This document shows positions 43,457-53,328 of a stretch of 64,000 nt of DNA, one piece after another. The position numbers and the translations under genes are program-made. Location of the stretch: contig NC_018016.1 of assembly GCF_000265465.1 (NCBI RefSeq), positions 873,501 to 937,500 on the forward strand, in the 5' to 3' direction. The number at the start of each line of letters is the position of its first letter. The first letter of the stretch is position 1. A model generated the notes under the pieces. The model was not told the DNA's origin. It saw nothing but the letters and a program-made list of their open reading frames with translations, and ran no database searches. The DNA is from Ornithobacterium rhinotracheale DSM 15997. GTDB lineage: Bacteria; Bacteroidota; Bacteroidia; Flavobacteriales; Weeksellaceae.

Positions 43457-44338
43457 ATGGAAAAACCTTATATCAGCATTCTCACCCCTACCTATAACCG
43501 AGCCAATCTATTAGCTAGGGTCTTTGAATCTTTACAAAGGCAAACTGATAAGGATTTTGAATGGATTATAGTAGATGATGGCAGCACAGATAACACCGAG
43601 GAGATTATTAAAACATTTTCCCCCAGTACCTTTGATTTATATTATTTCAAAAAAGAAAATGGAGGAAAGCATACCGCTCTAAATTTTGCCGTGCAAAAAG
43701 CCAATGGGGAATTTATAATTATGCTTGACTCTGATGATGAGCTTCCCTCTGAGGCTATTTCAATCATTTTAGAAAAAGCTAGAAACCTCCCAAAGGAGCT
43801 AGGTGGTATAGTTGGCAGAAAATCACTCTCATCTGGAAAAATTGTAGGCTCAAACGATAATTTTAATCAAATCATATCAAACTCGTTAGACATTCGATAT
43901 AAAGAAAATGTAAATGGTGATTTAACTGAAGTTTTTCGCACTAGCATAATGAGAGAATTTCCTTTTCCTGAATTTAAAGGAGAAAAATTCTGTCCAGAGG
44001 CATTAGTCTGGAACAGAATTGCTCAAAAATATAATTTATTGTTTTTCAACAAAAGCATCTATACAGCCGAATACCAAGAGGGAGGCTTGACCAATACCAT
44101 TGTCAAAATCCGAATGAACTCACCTAAAGCTTCGATGATTCATTACAGCGAATTGGCTTCTTACAATATTCCATTGAAAGAAAAAATCAAAGCGACTATC
44201 AATTTTTGGCGTTTCAGTTTTAATGACAAAGATTGGGGCTTTAAAAATAAATTATCTCGTGTAAATTTCCTATATTCACTCGTAGGTTTCCCTTTGGGAT
44301 TTGCCATGTATTTAAACGATCGTAGAAAAAACAAATAA
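43457..44338 (+). CDS. GT2-family glycosyltransferase
   Basis: GT-A transferase of 293 aa: ISILTPTYNRANLLARVFES, WIIVDDGSTDNTEE, ENGGKHTALNFAVQKANGE and the DxD block MLDSDDELP (about residue 95). The late segment FCPEALVWNRIA holds the ED-like position as PEAL. Short hydrophobic C-terminus (LYSLVGFPLGFAMYL) may associate with the membrane. Its stop overlaps the next start by one base (TAATG). Donor unknown. Confidence 0.86.
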   Translation: MEKPYISILTPTYNRANLLARVFESLQRQTDKDFEWIIVDDGSTDNTEEIIKTFSPSTFDLYYFKKENGGKHTALNFAVQKANGEFIIMLDSDDELPSEAISIILEKARNLPKELGGIVGRKSLSSGKIVGSNDNFNQIISNSLDIRYKENVNGDLTEVFRTSIMREFPFPEFKGEKFCPEALVWNRIAQKYNLLFFNKSIYTAEYQEGGLTNTIVKIRMNSPKASMIHYSELASYNIPLKEKIKATINFWRFSFNDKDWGFKNKLSRVNFLYSLVGFPLGFAMYLNDRRKNK

Positions 44339-45429
44339 TGAAGATTTTACAAATTATAGATAGCCTAAACATGGGAGGTGCAGAAAAACTCCTACTCGAC
44401 TCTATCCCGTTGTATGTGGAGCGTGGAATCAGCATGGATATTGCCCTCTTAACAGATAATGACTACCCTTTCACCAAGGCTTTGGAAGCTAAAAATTGTT
44501 CAAAAATTTTTAGATTAAGCCAAGGTTCTGTCTATAATCCTGCACTTATTTTTAAACTCCAAAAATTATTAAAAAACTACGACATAGCACATGTGCATCT
44601 ATTTCCAGCACAATACTGGGCTGTTTTTGCAAATCTTCTTAATGGAAGTAAAACTAAACTAATCTTTACAGAACATAGCACCTCAAACAGAAGAATTAGA
44701 AATAAATTTTTTAAGCCTATTGAAAAATTTATTTACAATAAATATGATAAAACCGTTTGTATTACTTCAGGCGTACAAGAAATCATAGATGCGCATGCAA
44801 AAGTTAAGCGAGAAAACTTACCAATCATCGAAAACGGAGTAAATATTGAAAATGTGATCAATGCACAAGCCCTGAATAGGAATGAAATCTCCCCTGATTT
44901 AAAACCAGACGATAAAGTTATCATGCAAGTTTCCTCCATGCACGAGCCCAAAGATCAAAAAACTTTAATTAAATCTCTGCATCATTTGCCTTCTAATTTT
45001 AAAGTTGTTTTGTTAGGCGATGGTGTTTTAAGACAAGATTTGGAAGAATTTACCAAAACTGAAGAATTATCTAATCGCGTGTATTTTTTAGGCAGGAAAA
45101 CAAATGTTTACGAGCATCTTAAATCCGCCGATTACATTGTTTTATCTTCAAAATACGAAGGTCTTTCGTTGTCTAGCATAGAGGGCATGGCAAGTGGCAA
45201 ACCATTTATTGCCTCGGAGGTGCCAGGCTTAAAAGAAATTGTGGGAGGATATGGCGTTTTATTTCCGCAAGGAGACGCACAGACTTTAGCAAAAAAAATC
45301 TTATCTTTGGAAAACGATCCTGAGATGTATCAAAAAATTGTAGAAAAGTGCCAAACTCGCGCCAGAGAATTCGACATTCATCGCATGGTCGATAAATATA
45401 TCCAATTATATGAAAAACTCTCAAATTAA
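44338..45429 (+). CDS. GT4-family glycosyltransferase
   Basis: Retaining GT-B transferase. N-terminal ILQIIDSLNMGGAEKLL is the acceptor-side signature of GT4; the C-terminal half has VIMQVSSMHEPKDQKTLI, DYIVLSSKYEGLSLSSIEGMASGKP with the catalytic E-x7-E, and PFIASEVPGLKEIVGG. Length 363 aa. The start shares a base with the preceding stop and the end overlaps the next gene by 20 bases. Specificity not predictable. Confidence 0.88.
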   Translation: MKILQIIDSLNMGGAEKLLLDSIPLYVERGISMDIALLTDNDYPFTKALEAKNCSKIFRLSQGSVYNPALIFKLQKLLKNYDIAHVHLFPAQYWAVFANLLNGSKTKLIFTEHSTSNRRIRNKFFKPIEKFIYNKYDKTVCITSGVQEIIDAHAKVKRENLPIIENGVNIENVINAQALNRNEISPDLKPDDKVIMQVSSMHEPKDQKTLIKSLHHLPSNFKVVLLGDGVLRQDLEEFTKTEELSNRVYFLGRKTNVYEHLKSADYIVLSSKYEGLSLSSIEGMASGKPFIASEVPGLKEIVGGYGVLFPQGDAQTLAKKILSLENDPEMYQKIVEKCQTRAREFDIHRMVDKYIQLYEKLSN

Positions 45430-46582
45430 GCTTTTTAGAACCGCTACCGTTCCTATTTCACTTAACATATTATTGAGAGGACAGCTTAAATTCCTCAATC
45501 AGTTTTATGAAGTGACAGCCGTGTCTGGCAAGGGCAAAAATTTGGAGGCTGTACAGCAAAGGGAAGGTGTGAAAACAATGCAAGTGGAAATGCAACGCCA
45601 AATTTCACCCTTTAAAGATTTGGTTTCATTGATTGAGATGTATCAACTCTTAAAGAAAGAAAAACCAACAATCATACACTCTATCACACCAAAGGCGGGA
45701 CTTTTGAGCATGGTTGCGGGCAAAATGGCGGGAGTTCCTATTCGTATTCATACTTTTACGGGATTAATTTTCCCTTATCGCACAGGTTTTTTACAAAAAA
45801 TTTTAATCTTAATGGATAAGGTTCTTTGTGCTTGTGCCACACACATTTTTCCAGAAGGCGAAGGCGTTAAACATGATTTGCAGCGTTATGGCATTACCCA
45901 TAAGCCACTCGAAATCATCGCCAATGGCAATGTAAATGGCATTGATACCGATTACTTTTCAAAGGAGCAAATAAGCGAAGAAACATTAAATACACTTCGT
46001 GAGCAGTACAACATTTCACATGATGACTTTGTGTTTTGTTTTGTAGGGCGTTTGGTAAAAGATAAAGGAATCATAGAACTAATCGACGCTTTTACTGAGC
46101 TTAATAATCCAAAAACTAAATTAATTTTAGTGGGAAAAGAAGAGCCCAAATTAGATCCTCTTCCCGCTGAAACTATTCAAAAAATGAACGAAAATCCAAA
46201 CATCATCCGCACAGGATTTCAATCAGATATTCGTCCATTTTTAGCATTAAGCCATGCTTTTGTATTCCCTAGTTACCGCGAAGGCTTCCCCAATGTAGTT
46301 CTCCAAGCACAATCCATGGAATTGCCTTGCATCGTAACAGACATTAGCGGTTCCAATGAGATTATCGAAAATAATATCAACGGAACCATCATTCCAAAAC
46401 AAAATACAGAGGAGTTGGAGAAAGCCATGCGCAACTATCAGCATAATCATGTAGCACTTGCTGTTCTGAAAAATAACACGCGTAAAAACATCATTGCCAA
46501 GTACACCCAACAGCATGTTTGGGAATGCCTACATGAAAAGTATAATGAAATTCTCGCTGAAAAAGGTTTCCCTCAGAATTAA
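45410..46582 (+). CDS. GT4-family glycosyltransferase (CapM/PglA-like)
   Basis: 390-aa retaining GT-B transferase. The block HSITPKAGLLSMVAGKMAGVP, then IRIHTFTGLIFPYR, is typical of the CapM/PglA subgroup that adds the second sugar to the lipid-linked first sugar. The C-terminal half has FVFCFVGRLVKDKGI and YREGFPNVVLQAQSMELP, where the second catalytic position is Gln-Ala-Gln rather than Glu-Ala. By analogy with the Campylobacter pgl pathway this could act right after PglC, but that order is inference. Confidence 0.82.
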   Translation: MKNSQIKLFRTATVPISLNILLRGQLKFLNQFYEVTAVSGKGKNLEAVQQREGVKTMQVEMQRQISPFKDLVSLIEMYQLLKKEKPTIIHSITPKAGLLSMVAGKMAGVPIRIHTFTGLIFPYRTGFLQKILILMDKVLCACATHIFPEGEGVKHDLQRYGITHKPLEIIANGNVNGIDTDYFSKEQISEETLNTLREQYNISHDDFVFCFVGRLVKDKGIIELIDAFTELNNPKTKLILVGKEEPKLDPLPAETIQKMNENPNIIRTGFQSDIRPFLALSHAFVFPSYREGFPNVVLQAQSMELPCIVTDISGSNEIIENNINGTIIPKQNTEELEKAMRNYQHNHVALAVLKNNTRKNIIAKYTQQHVWECLHEKYNEILAEKGFPQN

Positions 46583-46606
46583 AATTTTAAGTATCTTCGC
46601 TAAGTA

Positions 46607-47656
46607 ATGAAAAAATCAATCTTAATTACAGGCGGAGCGGGATTTATCGGCTCACATGTCGTTCGTTTATTTGTCACAAAATATCCAAACTACAAAATTT
46701 TTAATCTTGATGCACTCACCTATGCAGGAAATCTTGAGAACTTAAAAGATATTGAGAACCAACCGAATTATACCTTTTTAAAGGGCGATATTACCAACGA
46801 AGCTTATATTGAGGAAATCTTTAATCAATACAGATTTGATGCCGTAATTCATTTAGCAGCAGAATCTCATGTAGATCGTTCTATCAAAGATCCTTTAGCC
46901 TTTGCTCGCACCAATATTTTAGGCACTATGGCTTTGCTAAACGCTGCTAAAAATGCTTGGAATAACGATTTGGAGGGTAAAAGATTTTACCACATCAGCA
47001 CCGACGAAGTTTATGGCACTTTGGGCGAGACTGGCTTATTCAAAGAAACTACGCCCTACGACCCTAATTCGCCTTATGCAGCGTCTAAGGCATCTTCGGA
47101 TCATTTCGTTCGTGCTTATGGCGAGACCTTCAAACTTCCTTTTGTAATTTCAAATTGTTCTAACAACTATGGACCTAATCAATTTCCAGAAAAGCTGATT
47201 CCGCTATGTATTCACAATATTTTGAATAAAAAACCTTTACCGATTTATGGCGACGGGAAATACACCCGTGATTGGCTTTTTGTAATTGATCACGCACGTG
47301 CAATTGATACAATCTTCCACGAAGCAGAAAACAAAAAAACTTACAATATCGGAGGGTTTAACGAATGGCAAAACATAGATTTAGTCAAAGAACTTTGCAA
47401 GCAAATTGATGAAAAAATTGGAAATCCAGCAGGGACTTCAGAGCAATTAATCACCTTTGTAAAAGATAGACCTGGACATGATTTACGCTACGCTATCGAT
47501 GCCACTAAACTCAAAGATGAGCTAGGCTGGCAACCGAGTGTAACTTTTGAGCAAGGCTTATCGCAAACCATTGATTGGTACTTAAACAATCAAGCATGGC
47601 TTGAGAATGTAGTGAATGGAGAGTATCAAGAGTATTACAAAAAGATGTATCAATAA
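46607..47656 (+). CDS. rmlB: dTDP-glucose 4,6-dehydratase
   Basis: SDR enzyme making dTDP-4-keto-6-deoxyglucose. The NAD-binding block ITGGAGFIGSHVV opens the protein; the catalytic Thr-Asp-Glu are in HISTDEVYG (about residue 135), and YAASKASSDHFVRAYGET holds the Tyr-x3-Lys pair. CSNNYGPNQFPEKLIPL and KYTRDWLFV are RmlB-specific. The 349-aa length is normal. First of rmlB-C-A. Confidence 0.95.
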   Translation: MKKSILITGGAGFIGSHVVRLFVTKYPNYKIFNLDALTYAGNLENLKDIENQPNYTFLKGDITNEAYIEEIFNQYRFDAVIHLAAESHVDRSIKDPLAFARTNILGTMALLNAAKNAWNNDLEGKRFYHISTDEVYGTLGETGLFKETTPYDPNSPYAASKASSDHFVRAYGETFKLPFVISNCSNNYGPNQFPEKLIPLCIHNILNKKPLPIYGDGKYTRDWLFVIDHARAIDTIFHEAENKKTYNIGGFNEWQNIDLVKELCKQIDEKIGNPAGTSEQLITFVKDRPGHDLRYAIDATKLKDELGWQPSVTFEQGLSQTIDWYLNNQAWLENVVNGEYQEYYKKMYQ

Positions 47657-47671
47657 AAAAACTGAAAAAAG

Positions 47672-48223
47672 ATGACTGTAAAAGAAACTGAAATTCAGGA
47701 TTGTTTTTTGATACAACCGCAAATTTTCGGAGATGAACGCGGCTACTTTTTCGAAAGCTACAACCAGGAAAAATTTAACCAAGAAACAGGGCTAAATGTT
47801 CGCTTTGTGCAAGACAATCAGTCTTTTTCCACTTACGGTGTCATCCGTGGGCTACACATTCAAATGGGCGAATTTGCACAGGCCAAACTCGTGCGTGTGG
47901 TACATGGAAAAGTGCTAGATGTAGCAGTAGATGCACGCAAGGATTCTCCTACTTTCGGGAAAATCGTTTGTGCCGAACTTTCAGCTGAAAATCAATCGCA
48001 ATTATTCATTCCTAGAGGATGTTTACACGGATTTTCAATATTGTCTGAAAATGCAATTTTTCAATATAAATGCGACAATTATTATAATCAAAAATCAGAA
48101 TCTGGCGTATTTTTTAACGACCCAACTTTAAACATCAATTGGCAAATTGAAAGAAATTCCGTAATTTGTTCTACTAAAGACAAATCTCTCCCACTTTGGG
48201 AAGAATTTTTAGCCAAATTATAG
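47672..48223 (+). CDS. rmlC: dTDP-4-dehydrorhamnose 3,5-epimerase
   Basis: Cupin-fold epimerase acting on the RmlB product. The active-site His is in VIRGLHIQ (about residue 62), and LVRVVHGKVLDVAVDARKDSPTFG and FIPRGCLHGF are family blocks, the last holding the partner region; the Tyr general acid lies further on in FQYKCDNYYNQKSE. At 183 aa it is standard. 16 bases after rmlB and 12 before rmlA. Confidence 0.94.
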   Translation: MTVKETEIQDCFLIQPQIFGDERGYFFESYNQEKFNQETGLNVRFVQDNQSFSTYGVIRGLHIQMGEFAQAKLVRVVHGKVLDVAVDARKDSPTFGKIVCAELSAENQSQLFIPRGCLHGFSILSENAIFQYKCDNYYNQKSESGVFFNDPTLNINWQIERNSVICSTKDKSLPLWEEFLAKL

Positions 48224-48235
48224 AATTTATAGCCT

Positions 48236-49114
48236 ATGAAAGGAATTATTTTAGCCGGCGGAACGGGCACCAGACTTCACCCACTTACCATGGTAATTTC
48301 TAAGCAATTACTTCCCGTTTACGACAAACCGATGATTTATTATCCACTTTCGGTGTTAATGCTTTCAGGAATTCAGGAAATTTTGATTATCTCTACACCT
48401 CATGACTTGCCCAACTTTCAAAAATTATTAGGCGATGGCTCGCAAATTGGGCTTAAGATTTCTTATGCAGAGCAACCCTTGCCCGACGGCTTGGCTCAGG
48501 CATTCATCATTGGCGAAGACTTCATCGGTGACGACGATGTTTGTTTAATTTTAGGCGACAACATCTTCTATGGTGCCGGACTTTCTCAAAAGCTACAAAA
48601 CGCTGTAGAATGCGTGAAAAACGAACAAAAAGCGGTAATTTTTGGATACAATGTCAAAGATCCTGAACGCTATGGTGTAGCGGAGTTTGATGAGGAGGGT
48701 AATGTTTTAAGCATTGAGGAAAAACCTACTAATCCAAAATCAAATTATGCCGTTGTGGGATTATATTACTATCCTAATTCCGTCATTGAAATTGCCAAAA
48801 ACACAAAACCATCAGCACGCGGAGAGCTAGAAATCACAAGTGTAAATGCCGATTACCTCAGCCAGAAAAATTTAAAATTAGAATTACTAGGTCGTGGTTT
48901 TGCTTGGTTAGATACAGGAACGCACGAATCGCTTGTAGAGGCCACCGAATTTGTAAAAGCTGTAGAAAACCGAACAGGGCTTAAAATTGGCGCAATTGAG
49001 GAAATTGCCTATAAATTAGGATTTATCAACAAAGAACAATTGCTAGACAATGCTAAAAAATTAGAAAAAAGCACCTACGGGCAATATTTGCTAAGCCTTG
49101 TAGAAAAAAGATAA
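48236..49114 (+). CDS. rmlA: Glucose-1-phosphate thymidylyltransferase
   Basis: Makes dTDP-glucose from dTTP and glucose-1-phosphate. The N-terminal signature [14 protein letters not shown], then [17 protein letters not shown], and the metal-site Asp in [10 protein letters not shown] are all present; [19 protein letters not shown] follows. At 292 aa it is the short RmlA form. It is the last of the rml genes here; rmlD, needed to reach dTDP-L-rhamnose, is not in the window. Confidence 0.95.
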   Translation: MKGIILAGGTGTRLHPLTMVISKQLLPVYDKPMIYYPLSVLMLSGIQEILIISTPHDLPNFQKLLGDGSQIGLKISYAEQPLPDGLAQAFIIGEDFIGDDDVCLILGDNIFYGAGLSQKLQNAVECVKNEQKAVIFGYNVKDPERYGVAEFDEEGNVLSIEEKPTNPKSNYAVVGLYYYPNSVIEIAKNTKPSARGELEITSVNADYLSQKNLKLELLGRGFAWLDTGTHESLVEATEFVKAVENRTGLKIGAIEEIAYKLGFINKEQLLDNAKKLEKSTYGQYLLSLVEKR

Positions 49115-49172
49115 TTTTTTAGTCCTATTTTTTTTAGTTAATTTGCATAGCTAAAACATAAAGATTTAGCGT

Positions 49173-50486
49173 ATGAAAATTGTAATTGTTGGAACAGGCT
49201 ATGTAGGATTGGTCACAGGGGCTTGCCTTGCAGATGTGGGTATGCAAGTTACTTGTGTAGATGTAGATAAAACCAAAATCGAAAACCTAAAAAAGGGAAT
49301 TTTACCGATTTATGAACCAGGTTTAGAAGACATCGTACACCGAAATTTCGAAAGTGGGAGACTTGATTTTTCTACTTCGTTAAAGGATAGTTTGCCAGGC
49401 AGCCAAGTAGTTTTCATCGCAGTGGGTACACCTCCAGGAGAAGACGGAAGTGCCGATTTACAATATGTAAAAGCTGTAGCTACCGAAATCGGGCAACACA
49501 TGAACGATTACTTGGTCGTGGTAACAAAAAGTACCGTTCCTGTGGGAACTTCGCACATCGTGAAATCTTGCGTGCAAGATGAACTAAACAAGCGAAATTT
49601 AGCCCTAGAATTTGATGTTGCTTCCAATCCAGAATTTTTAAAAGAAGGAGCCGCCATCAAAGATTTTATGAGCCCAGATCGTGTCATCATCGGGGTAGAA
49701 AATGAGCGAGCCAAAAAGATTTTAGAAAAAATCTACAAACCATTTTTGCTTAACGGGTTCCGTGTAATCTACATGAGCATCACCTCAGCAGAAATGACCA
49801 AATACGCCGCAAATGCGATGCTTGCAACACGCATCAGCTTCATGAACGATATTGCCAATCTTTGCGACAAAGTGGGTGCCAATATCAACGATATTCGAGC
49901 AGGAATCGGTGCCGATCCACGCATTGGCAAAAAATTCTTGTATGCAGGCGTGGGCTACGGCGGATCTTGCTTTCCTAAAGATGTGAAAGCTTTAGCCAAA
50001 ACAGCCAAAGATTTAGGGCACTCCCTTCAAATTTTAGATGCCGTAGAAGATGTAAATAATCGCCAAAAATTGGTGTTAGCCGAGAAGATTTTAAAGCATT
50101 TCGGCAACGATTTATCGGGCAAGACGATTGCTCTCTGGGGTCTCGCCTTTAAACCAAATACCGATGATATGCGTGAGGCTCCTGCAATCTACATTGCCGA
50201 AGAATTACTAAAACACGGAGCTAAAATTAAAGCCATAGATCCTGTGGCAACACATGAGGCAAAAAAAGTGCTTGGCGACCGCATTTCTTACCACAAAAAT
50301 GTGTACGAAACCACCGAAGGAGCAGATGCCATTGCACTAGTAACCGAGTGGAACGAATTCCGCTTCCCTGATTGGGACAAAATCTTGACTCAATTAAAAA
50401 ATCCTGTGATTTTTGACGGAAGAAATATCTACGAAAGGGATTTTATGGAAGACAAAGGATTCATTTATTACGGAATTGGTGTTTAA
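49173..50486 (+). CDS. ugd: UDP-glucose 6-dehydrogenase
   Basis: NAD-dependent enzyme oxidising UDP-glucose (or a UDP-HexNAc) to the uronic acid for the capsule. IVGTGYVGLVTGACLAD at the N-terminus binds NAD; the catalytic Cys is in GVGYGGSCFPKD (about residue 265), with Lys in the preceding block AEMTKYAANAMLA. The C-terminal UDP-binding domain has ALWGLAFKPNTDDMREAP. At 437 aa it has the typical length. Last gene of the locus, followed by a strong terminator. Confidence 0.92.
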   Translation: MKIVIVGTGYVGLVTGACLADVGMQVTCVDVDKTKIENLKKGILPIYEPGLEDIVHRNFESGRLDFSTSLKDSLPGSQVVFIAVGTPPGEDGSADLQYVKAVATEIGQHMNDYLVVVTKSTVPVGTSHIVKSCVQDELNKRNLALEFDVASNPEFLKEGAAIKDFMSPDRVIIGVENERAKKILEKIYKPFLLNGFRVIYMSITSAEMTKYAANAMLATRISFMNDIANLCDKVGANINDIRAGIGADPRIGKKFLYAGVGYGGSCFPKDVKALAKTAKDLGHSLQILDAVEDVNNRQKLVLAEKILKHFGNDLSGKTIALWGLAFKPNTDDMREAPAIYIAEELLKHGAKIKAIDPVATHEAKKVLGDRISYHKNVYETTEGADAIALVTEWNEFRFPDWDKILTQLKNPVIFDGRNIYERDFMEDKGFIYYGIGV

Positions 50487-50521
50487 TGTGTTAAATATAC
50501 ATACTCAGCATTTTACCTCTC

Positions 50522-50550
50522 AAACCCGCTATTTATGCGGGTTTTTCTTT
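50522..50550 (+). terminator. Intrinsic terminator of the polysaccharide locus
   Basis: AAACCCGC (50522-50529) pairs with GCGGGTTT (50537-50544) across a 7-base loop and is followed by TTTCTTTTT on the plus strand, 36 bases after ugd. Confidence 0.85.
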
Positions 50551-50576
50551 TTATAAAAAAATAGCTTACAAATTAG

Positions 50577-50607
50577 TTGTGTGATATCATTAAATCTTTT
50601 ACTTTTG
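50577..50607 (+). promoter_or_regulatory. Promoter of the DUF3276 gene
   Basis: TTG (50577-50579), a 20-base spacer and TACTTTTG (50600-50607) fit the Bacteroidota consensus. The predicted start of transcription is near 50613, about 31 bases before the ATG. Confidence 0.65.
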
Positions 50608-50643
50608 TTTTATCTTTATTAACACTTATAGAATCGTAAAATA

Positions 50644-51030
50644 ATGGAAGACAGAACTTTTAATCAGGTTGATGAACAAGAAGAGATTTTTTCTAAAGCG
50701 TTAAGAGCAGGAAGAAGAACCTACTTCTTTGATGTAAGAGAGACAAAAGCCGGCGATTATTATTTAACTATTACTGAAAGTAAAAAAAGTATAAACCCAG
50801 ATGGCTCTTACTACTTTAAAAAACATAAAATTTACTTATATAAAGAAGATTTTGAGAGCTTTCAGGAAAATCTAAAAGAGTGTTCTAATTTCATCATCGA
50901 AAATAAGGGAGAAGAAGTTATCTCAGAAAGACATCAAAGCTCTTACGATGACAATTCAAACAAAGAAAGCGTAAGCACTGATAACGAAGACTTGGACAAG
51001 TTTACCGATATTAAATTCGAAGATATCTAA
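50644..51030 (+). CDS. DUF3276 (PUR-alpha-like) nucleic-acid-binding protein
   Basis: Small protein of 128 aa. The first 90 residues form the PUR domain (KALRAGRRTYFFDVRETKAG, YYLTITESKKS, FKKHKIYLYKEDFESF), which in Borrelia and Bacteroidota binds DNA and RNA. An acidic, disordered tail (about 95-128) follows. It has its own promoter and is convergent with the MBL gene, with a 4-base overlap of the two ends. The role is likely a post-transcriptional or nucleoid function, but no target is known. Confidence 0.85.
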   Translation: MEDRTFNQVDEQEEIFSKALRAGRRTYFFDVRETKAGDYYLTITESKKSINPDGSYYFKKHKIYLYKEDFESFQENLKECSNFIIENKGEEVISERHQSSYDDNSNKESVSTDNEDLDKFTDIKFEDI

Positions 51031-51812
51031 ATCTCAATTTTTAGCCTATCATAGGCTAAATGCATGTGCTGAGGGAGGCTTTTTTCCACCTCTTCATAAA
51101 AGCCCATTTCATGACCAATATGGGTGAAGTATGTCGTTTTAGCTCCTATCTCTTGGGCTAGCTTTATCGCTTGTGGCAATAGTAGGTGAGAGTGATGTGG
51201 TTTGTTTTGTCTTAAAGCTCCTATCACTATTACCGACAGGTCTTTTAATTGCTCTTTTGTTAGTTCTGGTACTTTGTACACATCTGTCAAATAAGCAAAA
51301 TCCCCTATTCTATAGCCCAAAATAGGCAATTCGCCATGCAATATGGGCAAAAGCTGAATCTCAACACCTTGAATTTGTATTTTCTCCGTCGAATATTCAA
51401 TTTCTTTTAAATCAAATTTAGGCAAGCCTGGATACTCATGCGGAATAAAGGCATATGGGAATCGCTCCTTTACCGAATTGATTACACGAGGCAAACCATA
51501 AATCGGCATGTCTTTGTTGTGTAAATAATTGATCGGTCTCACATCGTCTAAACCAATAATATGATCGTTGTGCTCATGCGTGAGCAGAATAAAATCTATA
51601 TCGTCTAGATTCTCGCGCAACATTTGCATCCTAAAATCGGGACCGCAATCAATTAAAATCTTTTTTCCTTGATATTCTATAAATACCGACGAGCGAAATC
51701 TTTTATCTTTGGGATTAGTCGATAAACTCACAGGATCTTTAGCCCCGATGATAGGCACGCCTTGAGAAGTTCCCGTGCCTAAAAATATTACTGTATGGTT
51801 GTTTTCCTTCAT
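51027..51812 (-). CDS. MBL-fold metallohydrolase (PhnP-like)
   Basis: Metallo-beta-lactamase fold with the zinc motif THEHNDH (HxHxDH, about residues 78-83), Asp in YLTDVYKVPE and late His in FTHIGHEMG. The start FLGTGTSQGVPIIG and CGPDFRMQML place it with the PhnP/Lipoate-like cyclic phosphodiesterase branch rather than RNase Z. At 261 aa it is a single domain. Substrate uncertain: a phosphodiester or nucleotide is likely. It is divergent from the conserved unknown gene at 51858, with 45 bases between. Confidence 0.85.
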   Translation of the reverse strand: MKENNHTVIFLGTGTSQGVPIIGAKDPVSLSTNPKDKRFRSSVFIEYQGKKILIDCGPDFRMQMLRENLDDIDFILLTHEHNDHIIGLDDVRPINYLHNKDMPIYGLPRVINSVKERFPYAFIPHEYPGLPKFDLKEIEYSTEKIQIQGVEIQLLPILHGELPILGYRIGDFAYLTDVYKVPELTKEQLKDLSVIVIGALRQNKPHHSHLLLPQAIKLAQEIGAKTTYFTHIGHEMGFYEEVEKSLPQHMHLAYDRLKIEI

Positions 51813-51857
51813 AATATTCAGTAAATTTACCTCAAATAAATTTTAGTACAAAAAATT

Positions 51858-53306
51858 ATGCCTACAAATTCACGCCCTTTAACCCCGAACCAAAAAGCAT
51901 TAGAAATCAATCTCAATCGTGGCATTTATGGCTCCTTTGCCGAAATTGGTGCAGGACAAGAAACCGTTCGCTTTTTTTACCGTGCAGGCGGTGCTTCTGG
52001 AACACTTGCCAAAGCCATGTCTGCTTATGATAAAAACTTTAGCGATGCCATTTATGGACGCGAAGATGATGGGCGTTATGTAACCCAAAAGCGACTGCGC
52101 AAAATGCTGAATCACGAAATCCAATTGCTTGAACAGCGTTTGGAGAGCGACCAGCATGAGGAGCAATGTTACTTTAGCTACGCCAATACCGTAACCACCA
52201 TCGATTATGCCAAGAAATACAAAGGTCACGGCTGGGTGGGGCTTAAATTTCAAGTGGAGCCCGACGGCGAGTACAACGAAATTATTTTGCATGTGCGTTT
52301 TAAGGAAAATTCGGCACATTTGCAGCAAGAGACTTTGGGCGTTTTGGGCGTAAATTTAATTTATGGAGCCTTCCATTTGTATCAAAATCCGCGAAAATTA
52401 CTAGAATCTCTCTATGATTCGCTAGACAAAGACCAGTTGGAAATCGATATGATTAATTTCTCTGGCAAGACATTTAGATATGTAGACAATCGCCTGATGA
52501 GTCTTCAATTGATTAAAAAAGGCATGACCGAGGCAGTGATGTTCGGCCCAGATGGCATGAATATTCTTCCTGCCGATGTTTTGTATAAAAAGAATATTTA
52601 CGCCTTGCGTGGTAGCTTCCGCCCTGTGACCAATGTGCACATTGATATGCTCACGAAAGGGATTGAAATGTTTAAAGAAGAGCACCCCGACATTCATGAA
52701 GATAATTTAGAAGTTTTATTTGAAATCACGCTTGCCAACCTCACCCAAGAGGGAGAACTCGATGAGCGAGATTTCCTTTACAGAGCTGATATCCTTTGCC
52801 AACTGGGGTATAATGTACTAATTTCTAATTTCCAAGAATACTACAAACTCGTAAATTACTTTACCGAATACACCCGCAACCGTACCCAAATCGGAATTTC
52901 TATGGGTGTAAACAACTTGCTTTCTGTGTTCGATGAGCGATACTATAACAACTTGAGCGGGGGCATTTTGGAATCATTTGGGCGTCTATTCAAGCGTTGC
53001 GTAAATATTTACCTCTATCCTTACCTCAACCGAGAAACTGGCGAGCTGATGACTTCGGAAAACATTCGTGTGGCAGATCACCTAAAAGAGCTTTACAAAT
53101 ACTTTAAACAAAACGAAAGAATTAAAGACATTAAAGGCTTTAACCGAGAATATTTGAGCATTTATTCCAAAGAGATTTTACAGCAAATCGTGAGTTGCCA
53201 AACGGGCTGGGAGGAACATCTCCCAGGCGAAGTGGCAGAACTCATTAAGCGTGATTGTCTTTTCGGGTATGACAAAGACAAATGTAGCTTTTTATACGAA
53301 GGCTAA
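51858..53306 (+). CDS. Conserved Bacteroidota protein of unknown function
   Basis: 482-aa soluble protein without signal peptide or membrane segments. I recognise the N-terminus (TPNQKALEINLNRGIYGSFA, then EIGAGQETVRFFYRAGGASG) as belonging to a conserved bacterial family that has no reliable function; annotations in databases are inconsistent. Visible features: Gly-rich region near residues 30-45, ALRGSFRPVTNVHIDMLTKG in the middle and CSFLYEG at the end. It stands alone between a divergent MBL gene and a convergent carboxylase gene, with a shared terminator. No motif here supports a specific activity. Confidence 0.8.
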   Translation: MPTNSRPLTPNQKALEINLNRGIYGSFAEIGAGQETVRFFYRAGGASGTLAKAMSAYDKNFSDAIYGREDDGRYVTQKRLRKMLNHEIQLLEQRLESDQHEEQCYFSYANTVTTIDYAKKYKGHGWVGLKFQVEPDGEYNEIILHVRFKENSAHLQQETLGVLGVNLIYGAFHLYQNPRKLLESLYDSLDKDQLEIDMINFSGKTFRYVDNRLMSLQLIKKGMTEAVMFGPDGMNILPADVLYKKNIYALRGSFRPVTNVHIDMLTKGIEMFKEEHPDIHEDNLEVLFEITLANLTQEGELDERDFLYRADILCQLGYNVLISNFQEYYKLVNYFTEYTRNRTQIGISMGVNNLLSVFDERYYNNLSGGILESFGRLFKRCVNIYLYPYLNRETGELMTSENIRVADHLKELYKYFKQNERIKDIKGFNREYLSIYSKEILQQIVSCQTGWEEHLPGEVAELIKRDCLFGYDKDKCSFLYEG

Positions 53307-53328
53307 AGGCTTGAAAAAATAACTAAAA

